From Lentimicrobiaceae bacterium (GTDB taxonomy: Bacteria; Bacteroidota; Bacteroidia; Bacteroidales; SKPS01), in the NCBI GenBank assembly GCA_007119395.1, contig SKPS01000330.1:1-12050 (forward strand): DNA of 12,050 nt. The letters run 5' to 3'. The position numbers and the translations under genes were made by a program. Of the stretch, positions 6,589 to 12,050 are shown piece after piece. Below the pieces are notes generated by a model. It saw nothing but the letters and a program-made list of their open reading frames with translations, ran no database searches and had not been told where the DNA came from. Numbering within the stretch: position 1 is the first letter of the stretch; the number at the start of each line of letters is the position of its first letter.

Positions 6589-7308
6589 ATGAATAAATCA
6601 ACCCCCATCAATATACCCCTGCTGAACGAAAAATTCAGCAACGCATCCCCTGAAGAGATCCTGGATTTTATGCTGAAACAGTTTGGTGATCAGATTGCCA
6701 TGGCGTCCAGCCTTTCAGCTGAAGACCAGGTGCTCACACACATGATGCTTACCATCGATCCCAATGCCCGGATTTTCACCCTCGATACCGGAAGGCTGTT
6801 CCCTGAAACCTATGATCTGATCGACAGAACCAACGCCAGATACAACACACGGATTGAAGTGTTTTTCCCTGAATCGGCTGAGGTGGAAGCCATGGTAAAA
6901 GAGGAGGGGGTGAACCTGTTTTATCACAGTATTGAGAACAGAAAACGTTGCTGTCATGTACGGAAAGTTGAGCCGCTGATAAGGGCCTTTTCGTCCCTTC
7001 GCGCCTGGATTTCAGGGCTGCGCCGCGAACAGTCGGTGACACGTACAGAGGTTCAACAGGTTGAATGGGACAAAACACACAGTCTGGTAAAGGTGAACCC
7101 CCTGATTGCCTGGGGTGACGAACAGGTGTGGGATTATATACACCAGCACAACATCCCGTACAACCCGCTTCACAAAAAAGGCTTTGCCAGCATCGGCTGT
7201 CAACCTTGCACACGCGCCATTGAGCCGGGTGAACATCCCCGCGCCGGAAGATGGTGGTGGGAAAACCCCGAAAGCCGTGAATGCGGACTGCATGTGAACA
7301 AGGCGTAA
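6589..7308 (+). CDS. cysH: Adenylyl-sulfate (APS/PAPS) reductase, [4Fe-4S] type
   Basis: A 239-residue reductase of assimilatory sulfate reduction. It converts APS (or PAPS) to sulfite with electrons from thioredoxin. The nucleotide-binding start is SSLSAEDQVLTHMM (40-53), in the usual position of the PP-loop, followed by FTLDTGRLFPETYDL (63-77). The pairs Cys121-Cys122 (RKRCCHVRKVEPL) and Cys204-x-x-Cys207 (GCQPC) are the four ligands of the [4Fe-4S] cluster, which marks the APS-using bacterial/plant type rather than the cluster-free E. coli PAPS reductase. The catalytic Cys232 is in ECGLH near the C-terminus. ISGLRREQS (141-149) is the substrate arginine region. Length is normal. No cysD/cysN or sulfite reductase genes are adjacent, which is unusual because cysH often sits with them. 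It is convergent with the aminotransferase gene, 31 bp away. Confidence 0.93.
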   Translation: MNKSTPINIPLLNEKFSNASPEEILDFMLKQFGDQIAMASSLSAEDQVLTHMMLTIDPNARIFTLDTGRLFPETYDLIDRTNARYNTRIEVFFPESAEVEAMVKEEGVNLFYHSIENRKRCCHVRKVEPLIRAFSSLRAWISGLRREQSVTRTEVQQVEWDKTHSLVKVNPLIAWGDEQVWDYIHQHNIPYNPLHKKGFASIGCQPCTRAIEPGEHPRAGRWWWENPESRECGLHVNKA

Positions 7309-7339
7309 GGCGATCAGAACCCCCACTGAACAGCCATCC

Positions 7340-8197
7340 TCAAAACTCCTCCCGCTGAACCATATGGTGGTTCAGCAGTGACAGGAGATGACCCGACACC
7401 TTGTTGTAATAACGCTTCTGCCGAAATCCCACAACCCACTGAATGCCCCTGATTGTGTTCGATAAAAACACTTCATCAGCCTCCTCCAGCTCACCCACCC
7501 GCACATTGCCGCGACGTAACGAATACTCTGTGTGGTTTTCGATCACCTTTAACAGATTCCCACGCATCACACCCGCCACACAACCCTCATCCAAACCGGG
7601 GGTGACAATGGTGTTCCCCTTCACCAAAAACAGATTGCTGTTGGTGGATTCAATGATGTTCGTGTAATCGTTCATGATCAACGCATCGTCACATCCCTGG
7701 TTCCTTGCATAAATACCTGCCAGAACATACATCAGGGAGTTCAGCGTTTTCAATGAAGAGAGCGGAATGGCCGGCTTCAGGTTTTGGTTGTAGAGTGCTA
7801 CATGCAACCCCCTGGTGTTGAGGTGATAATGGTTGTATTCGGTTGGCTGACACTGCATCAGGTAGCTGCACTTGTCGGTCAGGGGAGTGTAGTAGCCTTC
7901 TGCCTCCCTGAAAAAAGTGACACGCAACCTGCCTCCCGCCAATACTCCATTCGCTTCGGCAACTTCAGCTATCAGTTTACTGAGGCGATCACCCTCCATA
8001 GGAAAGGGAGGCGTCAATTGCAGAAAAGCAAACGAACGACTCATCCTGTCAAGGTGATCATTCAGCCACAACGGTTTCCTGTCAGCGATTCTGATCGTCT
8101 CAAAAAAGCCATCACCATAATGGAAAGCTCGATTGTGCGGTGAGAGTGGCAACTCTCCGCTGTTAACAAGCCGACCGTTGTAAATCCATGATGCCAT
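7340..8197 (-). CDS. Class IV aminotransferase / aminodeoxychorismate lyase-like
   Basis: A 285-residue PLP enzyme of fold type IV, the family of PabC (aminodeoxychorismate lyase, folate synthesis), branched-chain aminotransferases and D-amino-acid aminotransferases. The N-terminal HNRAFHYGDGFFETIR (21-36) is the family start motif. Lys150 in SSLKTLNSL is the PLP Schiff-base lysine. IIESTNSNLFLV (181-192) contains the conserved Glu183 and the PLP contact region. TPGLDEGCVAGVMR (199-212) and FLSNTIRGIQWV (244-255) are the later phosphate-binding and C-terminal motifs. Family members are about 270-300 residues, so the protein is complete. PabC is the likeliest assignment from the KTLN motif, but BCAT-like activity cannot be excluded. 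It follows the membrane-protein gene by 41 bp, so cotranscription is possible, though a -7-like box lies directly upstream. Confidence 0.85.
   Translation of the reverse strand: MASWIYNGRLVNSGELPLSPHNRAFHYGDGFFETIRIADRKPLWLNDHLDRMSRSFAFLQLTPPFPMEGDRLSKLIAEVAEANGVLAGGRLRVTFFREAEGYYTPLTDKCSYLMQCQPTEYNHYHLNTRGLHVALYNQNLKPAIPLSSLKTLNSLMYVLAGIYARNQGCDDALIMNDYTNIIESTNSNLFLVKGNTIVTPGLDEGCVAGVMRGNLLKVIENHTEYSLRRGNVRVGELEEADEVFLSNTIRGIQWVVGFRQKRYYNKVSGHLLSLLNHHMVQREEF
7354..7376. other. 9-bp perfect hairpin inside the 3' end of the aminotransferase gene
   Basis: GCTGAACCA and TGGTTCAGC form a perfect 9-bp stem with a 5-nt loop. It overlaps the last codons of the aminotransferase gene and lies 45 nt beyond the cysH stop, in the narrow convergent junction. 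It could act as a shared 3' structure, but no U-tract follows on either strand. Confidence 0.4.
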
Positions 8198-8204
8198 CGG
8201 TCAA

Positions 8205-8212
8205 CAAATATA
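8205..8212 (-). promoter_or_regulatory. Candidate -7 promoter box for the aminotransferase gene
   Basis: The minus strand reads TATATTTG, an exact TAnnTTTG match, ending 7 nt before the ATG. If used, the transcript would be nearly leaderless. No TTTG lies at the -33 distance, and the upstream gene is only 41 bp away, so readthrough is the alternative. Confidence 0.25.
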
Positions 8213-8214
8213 GT

Positions 8215-8242
8215 ATAAATATTGCCCTTGAAGGGTATTTAT
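8215..8242. other. Bulged stem-loop between the membrane protein and aminotransferase genes
   Basis: ATAAATA (8215-8221) pairs with TATTTAT (8236-8242), and CCC (8225-8227) pairs with GGG (8233-8235), with a 3-nt bulge and a TTGAA loop. It spans the stop codon of the 276-residue gene. It may be a weak attenuator or processing site; evidence is limited. Confidence 0.3.
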
Positions 8243-9069
8243 TCTGTGATTTCTGTTTGAGGCTCCCTCTCCAGCTCCCTGAAATCGAGTTCAGACCCCA
8301 ATACCGAATGGGGGATCAGGTACACCACCAGCAGCACCACCGATGCGATGATGGCCCATACACGCTTGTCGCGGTTGCGCCATTGAACCACCAGGGCGAT
8401 GATCCAAAAGATAAAGGCCACAGCGGTTTTGTTGTCGGTAAGATCGTGCCCCACCGGCCAGCCGGTCCAGTATTCACCAAAAGCATACTTCTGCATAATC
8501 GGCCCAAAAAACAAGCCGCCAAGGAACAGAAACACGATCGTGAACACAGTATAGGCAAAGGTGTAGCGCCCTTTCACCAGCGCTTCCATGCCGGCTCGCA
8601 TGGAGAAGATGAAGGCCAGGAAGATAAACACAATGTGCAGTAAGGTGATGCTGGAAGGGACGCTTCCCCTGAACCGAATAATCACAGGCGAATCGGTGAT
8701 CGCCTGTTCCCGGTTGTCGTGAAACAAACTGATCTCGTACTGCACTTTGCCGGCAGGAGGCTGATGCGGAATGTAAAAGACCAGCCCGTCATCGGCACGC
8801 TGCATAGGTGCAGCACTCCATTCATCAAAGCTTTTAAAACGCTTCCAGCGAAACTCTCCCACCACATCAGGGTTCTCAATAGGAATCAATACCCGGGCGT
8901 CACCCTCGCCTGCCCAGCTCCGGATCAAGCGGTATCTCACCTCTTCATCACCCAGGACCACGGTGCCCCGCACAGGGTAGGTAGGACCCGTTGCACGCTG
9001 ATAAATCGCGATGCCACCAGCCATCAATATGGCCAGAAGCCAGAATAAAACAGAACGAAATAGTTTCAT
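8239..9069 (-). CDS. Conserved-looking five-helix membrane protein, function unknown
   Basis: A 276-residue protein I do not recognise. Residues 5-23 form an N-terminal membrane anchor or uncleaved signal (SVLFWLLAILMAGGIAIYQ). Residues about 25-137 form a soluble beta-rich domain, probably periplasmic, with alternating hydrophobic strands (TVVLGDEEVRYRLIRSW, KVQYEISLFHD). Four further helices follow at about 139-158, 170-190, 214-229 and 237-254. Between the third and fourth helices is a polar loop with GEYWTGWPVGHDLTDNKTA (198-216), rich in W, G, H and D and possibly the functional site. The tail is acidic and cytoplasmic or periplasmic depending on topology. It is followed 41 bp later by the aminotransferase gene and starts opposite the long spacer before the subtilase. 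The helix assignments are by eye. Confidence 0.8.
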   Translation of the reverse strand: MKLFRSVLFWLLAILMAGGIAIYQRATGPTYPVRGTVVLGDEEVRYRLIRSWAGEGDARVLIPIENPDVVGEFRWKRFKSFDEWSAAPMQRADDGLVFYIPHQPPAGKVQYEISLFHDNREQAITDSPVIIRFRGSVPSSITLLHIVFIFLAFIFSMRAGMEALVKGRYTFAYTVFTIVFLFLGGLFFGPIMQKYAFGEYWTGWPVGHDLTDNKTAVAFIFWIIALVVQWRNRDKRVWAIIASVVLLVVYLIPHSVLGSELDFRELEREPQTEITE

Positions 9070-9121
9070 CTCTTCACTTTGTTTGGTTTATGATCGCCTT
9101 ACGTAACAATATACCTAACCG

Positions 9122-9129
9122 CAAAATTA
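9122..9129 (-). promoter_or_regulatory. Candidate -7 promoter box for the membrane-protein gene
   Basis: The minus strand reads TAATTTTG, an exact TAnnTTTG match, 52 bp before the ATG at 9069. No clear -33 TTTG is found at 19 bp. Confidence 0.3.
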
Positions 9130-9300
9130 CTCTTTTTGTTTTTATACTGATGCCGTATATATCGATATTCAACCCAGCCCACACCAATGCTGTCATCAAC
9201 TTCTTCTCCGTGAAACTCCTTTTTGCCTCTATGAAGCTCTTTGTAATCAATTACGAATTTTCAATGACGAATTACAAGCCAATGCCAGTTGAAGGCTGCG

Positions 9301-9350
9301 CTGTTGAAAAGAAGGTTGAAGGAGGTTGAAGAATGTAGAAAGAGGTTGAG
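9301..9350 (+). repeat. Decamer tandem array, five units, consensus GAaGGTTGAA
   Basis: Five consecutive 10-bp units read CTGTTGAAAA, GAAGGTTGAA, GGAGGTTGAA, GAATGTAGAA and AGAGGTTGAG. The period is exact. The wording matches the minus-strand GTTGAAG array at 2164-2204. Confidence 0.85.
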
Positions 9351-9430
9351 TTTTGGGGATTAACCGATTGGCAAACAAGGTTTTACCACTCAGGCACTTA
9401 GTTCATGAAGAAGCACTTAGGTTTCAACCT

Positions 9431-9463
9431 TTTACCGTTTTCTGTTCACTGTTTACCGTTTAC
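9431..9463 (-). repeat. Heptamer tandem array, consensus GTRAACR
   Basis: On the minus strand four full 7-bp units follow each other (GTAAACG, GTAAACA, GTGAACA, GAAAACG) plus a partial GTAAA. The family is the same as the exact (GTGAACG)x3 array at 2104-2124, in opposite orientation. Confidence 0.8.
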
Positions 9464-9478
9464 AGCCAAAAGCCAATC

Positions 9479-9587
9479 CCGAAAAACCAGAAATCTCTGA
9501 TTTCATAGTTTTTTGTTAGTCCACGAGCCATTGGCTCGGGAAGGATCCTCGAAAAATGAGAAAATCGAAGATTTTCAATTTTTCGGG
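9479..9587 (+). repeat. Three-hairpin dispersed repeat element, copy B
   Basis: This copy aligns without gaps to 2909-3017, with 12 substitutions. Hairpin 1 keeps its GAAATC/GATTTC stem with loop TCT. Hairpin 2 keeps CGAGCC/GGCTCG with loop ATT. Hairpin 3 changes its inner stem to GAAAATC/GATTTTC with loop GAA. The C-G pair at 2995-3001 in copy A is T-A at 9565-9571 here, a compensatory change. Terminal inverted repeats extend to TCCCGAAAAA and TTTTTCGGGA (9477 and 9588). It sits between two divergent genes, so here it cannot serve as a simple operon terminator. Confidence 0.85.
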
Positions 9588-9704
9588 ACTGCCGATAGAC
9601 TGCCAGCCATCAAAAACCTCATGCCATGATAAACCTCAGTAGGTTGAATTCCTGTAATCAATAATTGCTCCCCCCACAAATATCCCCAACTGGGATTTTT
9701 TGTC

Positions 9705-9712
9705 TACTTTTG
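9705..9712 (+). promoter_or_regulatory. Candidate -7 promoter box for the subtilase gene
   Basis: TACTTTTG matches TAnnTTTG exactly and ends 30 bp before the ATG at 9743. It implies a short leader and supports that start over the in-frame ATG at 9665, which would lie upstream of the promoter. No -33 TTTG is seen at the usual spacing. Confidence 0.4.
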
Positions 9713-9742
9713 GCGTCGTTACAACAACGAAAAGAGACAAAC

Positions 9743-11950
9743 ATGCAAAAGAGAGCAATGCTGCTGGTGGCAGCGATACTGATGATGACCTCCGGCTTTT
9801 TATTTGGGCAGGATGGAGCGGCGCTGAACCCTACGGCCCGTGTATTTATGAACACTTACCGTTTGATACAGAATGACCACGAGGCGATGAAGCAATTGGC
9901 CATCGACTATGATTTGGTAAGGATTAATGGTGCATACCATGTGGGTGTGCTTGCCTTGGTAGAGGAGGATGCCGTCAACCAATCCGGGTTGGCTCAGTTG
10001 GGTATCAGAAACGACTCACGTGCCGGCAATGTATGGACTTTTCGTGTGCCTGTTAATCGTTTCGAGGATTTTATGATGGTGGAAGGTATCCGATACATTG
10101 AAGTGGGCGAGCCTGTTTCCCCTTCGTTGGTTCGTGCGGTTCCATCGGCGCGTGTCGACAGTGTTCATGCTGGGTTGGGTTCACTTTCCCGGGCCTACAC
10201 CGGTAAAGGGGTGGTTGTAGCCATCATCGACTGGGGCTTCGACTACACTCATCCGATGTTTTATGACACCACCATCACCCAATTGCGGATCGCTCGCGCC
10301 TGGGATCAGAACAAGCTGTCGGGGCCTCCACCGGCAGGTTACAGCTTTGGCACCGAATACATTGGAGAGCAACAGTTGCTTGCCATTCAATCGGATACGC
10401 ACTATGTCTTTGGGTACTCATCGCATGGAACCCATGTAGGCGGCATAGCCGGCGGAGCTGGTGCCGGTACTGAACACATCGGAGTAGCTTTTGAGTCGGA
10501 ACTACTCTTTGTCTCTCTCCGCAGGGATGCACCCTCACTCATTGACGCGTTCACATGGGTAGCTGACTATGCCCAAAGCGTAGGCAAGCCGTTTGTTATC
10601 AACATGAGCTTCGGCAGCCATTTGGGGCCACACGATGGCAGTGACCTGAAAAACAAAGGGATCGACCAACTCCATGGCCCGGGCAGAATCTTCGTTGGTT
10701 CGGCAGGCAACAACGGTGGCTCCAACTCCAGGTTTCACCTTGATAAAGATTTCTCTGCATCTCCCGGTGATACACTGAAAACGGTGGTACATTTCGCCTC
10801 GCAACCCGATCAGTTCGGACAAACCCTCTCTATGTGGGGCTCTGAATACAGTGATTTCTCCGTCGCTTTGCGCCTGGTGAACGCCGCTGACAGCACCATT
10901 TTCGAAACACCGTTCTACCACTCCCAGCAAGAGCCCTTTTTAATTGACACCATGCTCATTGGCAACGACTCCCTGATCATAAGAATCCAATCGGCCTCCC
11001 AATTGCTCCTGAACAACAAACCCAACATCCGCCTTGAGGTGAAAAGAACCGGCTCCCTTAAGGTGGTTCTGCTGGCCACTTCCCAAAACAGCCACCTCCA
11101 TATATGGAACAATGTGAGGATGAACAACCGCTATACCAACTGGGGGGTAACCCTTGGCAACAACTACCCCGGTGCCGTGATGGGCAATGCAGAGTATGGC
11201 CTCGGCGAACCGGCAGGAGTGGGTAAAAGTGTGATCACCGTGGCATCATATATCGCTGAAATCATCCACAACAACAATGTACTGCTGGGACAAATCTCAG
11301 GGTTCTCAAGCGAAGGACCCACCGTAGACTATCGCACCAAACCCGATATCGCATCCGTAGGGCAAAATGTGGTCTCCTCAGTGAACTCATTTGACATCAC
11401 ACAAACCAATTTTCAGACTACCGTAGAACACAATGGAAGAACCTACGGCTTTGTCCCATTTTCCGGCACCTCTATGTCTGGTCCTATGGTAACAGGTATC
11501 GTAGCACTGATGCTGCAGGCAAATCCCGACCTTAGCGCTGTGCAAGCCAAAGAGATATTGAAACAAACGGCCCGTCTTGATAATCATACGGGTCAAATCG
11601 ATTCAACTGGTCACCTGAAATGGGGATGGGGGAAAGCCAATGCCCTCGCTGCTGTGATCGCCGCAGAATTGATGGTGGGTGCCCCCAATGCCACCATACA
11701 ACGAAACCTCGACATCAAACTCTATCCCAACCCGGCAAACCACTCCGTGACCATCCAATCTGAACTGCAACAGCACGATATGACGCTCATCGCCATCTAC
11801 GATATGAACGGACGGATCGTCTACGAATCAAACATCAGCCAAAACCCAACCTATGTGATCAACACCAGTAACATGGAACCGGGTATGTACATGGTGATGC
11901 TGAGAAACGGCAGCACCTTCTCTATGGAAAAACTGTTGATCGCCAGGTAA
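9743..11950 (+). CDS. Secreted subtilisin-like (S8) serine protease with T9SS sorting domain
   Basis: A 735-residue exported protease from ATG 9743. An in-frame ATG at 9665 would add 26 residues but bury the signal peptide MQKRAMLLVAAILMMTSGFL and lies upstream of the -7 box, so it is rejected. Residues about 25-130 look like a propeptide. The S8 domain shows Asp163 (VVVAIIDWGFDYTHP), His228 (SSHGTHVGG), oxyanion Asn323 (GSAGNNGG) and Ser577 (FSGTSMSGP), so the triad is intact. Residues about 345-470 form a beta-rich insertion between Asn and Ser, seen in many large bacterial subtilases. Residues about 655-735 form the type A T9SS sorting domain: LDIKLYPNPANHSVTIQS (657-674), IYDMNGRIVY, then a final strand ending EKLLIAR. 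This domain directs export across the outer membrane and is usually cleaved with surface attachment. The substrate is unknown; nutrition or processing of surface proteins is plausible. Confidence 0.92.
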   Translation: MQKRAMLLVAAILMMTSGFLFGQDGAALNPTARVFMNTYRLIQNDHEAMKQLAIDYDLVRINGAYHVGVLALVEEDAVNQSGLAQLGIRNDSRAGNVWTFRVPVNRFEDFMMVEGIRYIEVGEPVSPSLVRAVPSARVDSVHAGLGSLSRAYTGKGVVVAIIDWGFDYTHPMFYDTTITQLRIARAWDQNKLSGPPPAGYSFGTEYIGEQQLLAIQSDTHYVFGYSSHGTHVGGIAGGAGAGTEHIGVAFESELLFVSLRRDAPSLIDAFTWVADYAQSVGKPFVINMSFGSHLGPHDGSDLKNKGIDQLHGPGRIFVGSAGNNGGSNSRFHLDKDFSASPGDTLKTVVHFASQPDQFGQTLSMWGSEYSDFSVALRLVNAADSTIFETPFYHSQQEPFLIDTMLIGNDSLIIRIQSASQLLLNNKPNIRLEVKRTGSLKVVLLATSQNSHLHIWNNVRMNNRYTNWGVTLGNNYPGAVMGNAEYGLGEPAGVGKSVITVASYIAEIIHNNNVLLGQISGFSSEGPTVDYRTKPDIASVGQNVVSSVNSFDITQTNFQTTVEHNGRTYGFVPFSGTSMSGPMVTGIVALMLQANPDLSAVQAKEILKQTARLDNHTGQIDSTGHLKWGWGKANALAAVIAAELMVGAPNATIQRNLDIKLYPNPANHSVTIQSELQQHDMTLIAIYDMNGRIVYESNISQNPTYVINTSNMEPGMYMVMLRNGSTFSMEKLLIAR

Positions 11951-11990
11951 ACTAACGAACTTTTTGCTCAAGAGATGTGTTAATGTTCTG

Positions 11991-12039
11991 CCACACTGTG
12001 TGACCGGATCGTATTCGTGGTGAACAACACACGGTGTGG
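11991..12039 (+). other. Stem-loop downstream of the subtilase gene
   Basis: CCACACTGTGTG (11991-12002) can pair with CACACGGTGTGG (12028-12039), 12 bp with a single T opposite G, around a 25-nt loop, about 40 nt after the stop codon. A direct repeat GTGGTGAACA (12017 and 12036) overlaps the right arm. No U-tract is visible before the window ends, so terminator function is only possible. The 100-bp tail contains no gene I can support. Confidence 0.4.
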
Positions 12040-12050
12040 TGAACATCAAA

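Larger units (their letters stand above)
9070..9742. other. Long non-coding, repeat-rich spacer
   Basis: About 670 bases between the divergent membrane-protein and subtilase genes with no convincing gene. From left to right it holds a -7-like box for the membrane-protein gene (9122-9129), an imperfect repeat of ACGAATT (about 9252-9279), a 10-bp tandem array (9301-9350), a direct repeat of GCACTTAG at 9394 and 9413, a 7-bp tandem array (9431-9463), copy B of the three-hairpin element (9479-9587), a repeated GACTGCC (9587 and 9598) and a -7 box for the subtilase (9705-9712). No tRNA or known RNA fold was recognised. Confidence 0.7.

Noticed and set aside
6776..7213. 145-codon minus-strand open frame inside cysH
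   Set aside because: Cys-rich shadow of the reductase; the sense frame holds all cluster ligands.
8188..8643. 151-codon plus-strand open frame
   Set aside because: It lies antisense to the membrane-protein gene, whose hydrophobic pattern and start are coherent; the antisense product is rich in H, Q and P and resembles no family.
8991..9329. 112-codon plus-strand open frame entering the long spacer
   Set aside because: Overlaps the start of the membrane-protein gene and the decamer array; no domain and low-quality composition.
9301..9463. Possible CRISPR array
   Set aside because: Units are 7 and 10 bp in direct tandem without unique spacers, and no cas genes are present.
9665..9742. 26-residue N-terminal extension of the subtilase
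   Set aside because: It would place the signal peptide internally, and the -7 promoter box at 9705-9712 lies within it.
10535..10930. 131-codon minus-strand open frame inside the subtilase
   Set aside because: Fully antisense to a protease with intact catalytic motifs; no domain seen.
11828..12049. 73-codon minus-strand open frame at the right edge
   Set aside because: Antisense to the T9SS sorting domain and crossing the stem-loop; no supporting motif.

Overview
The window looks like part of a Bacteroidetes (probably Bacteroidales-like) chromosome. A subtilase ends in a Type IX secretion system (T9SS) type A sorting domain. There are tandem DUF1573 proteins with Cys-Gly-Cys motifs and a secreted protein with a 'DSYGDGW' beta-sandwich. 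Shine-Dalgarno sites are not obvious, and several upstream regions carry the Bacteroidetes -7 promoter motif TAnnTTTG. I see no rRNA, tRNA, CRISPR array, phage or transposase gene.

Layout: (1) 1-654, minus, 5' part of a secreted protein gene cut by the window edge. (2) 913-2103, plus, RlmI-type 23S rRNA cytosine methyltransferase. (3) 2104-2206, repeat-rich spacer with a heptamer array, a 32-bp perfect palindrome and a GTTGAAGA-type array. (4) 2246-2800, minus, nitroreductase-family flavoprotein. (5) 2887-3038, a 109-bp three-hairpin repeat element (copy A) between short CACATC octamer arrays. (6) 3041-5362, minus, two related DUF1573 proteins, probably one transcription unit. (7) 5653-7308, plus, an MBL-fold hydrolase and a [4Fe-4S] APS/PAPS reductase. 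(8) 7340-9069, minus, a five-helix membrane protein of unknown function followed by a class IV aminotransferase/aminodeoxychorismate lyase. (9) 9070-9742, a long non-coding spacer with a decamer array, a second heptamer array and copy B of the three-hairpin element. (10) 9743-11950, plus, a T9SS-exported subtilisin-like protease. (11) 11951-12050, 3' flank with a stem-loop.

The genes are mostly ordinary housekeeping (rRNA modification, sulfate assimilation, folate or amino-acid metabolism) plus envelope and secreted proteins, and I see no single multi-gene pathway joining them. The most distinctive content is non-coding. Two intergenic loci about 6.5 kb apart share the same set of small repeats: a GTGAACG heptamer array, a GTTGAAGA array and a 109-bp element folding into three hairpins with 3-nt loops. 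The two copies of that element align without gaps at 97 of 109 positions. Eleven of the 12 differences can be sorted as harmless to the fold or part of a compensatory or broken pair, and only one base pair is lost, which suggests selection on structure. I found no defence system or other obviously new protein system.
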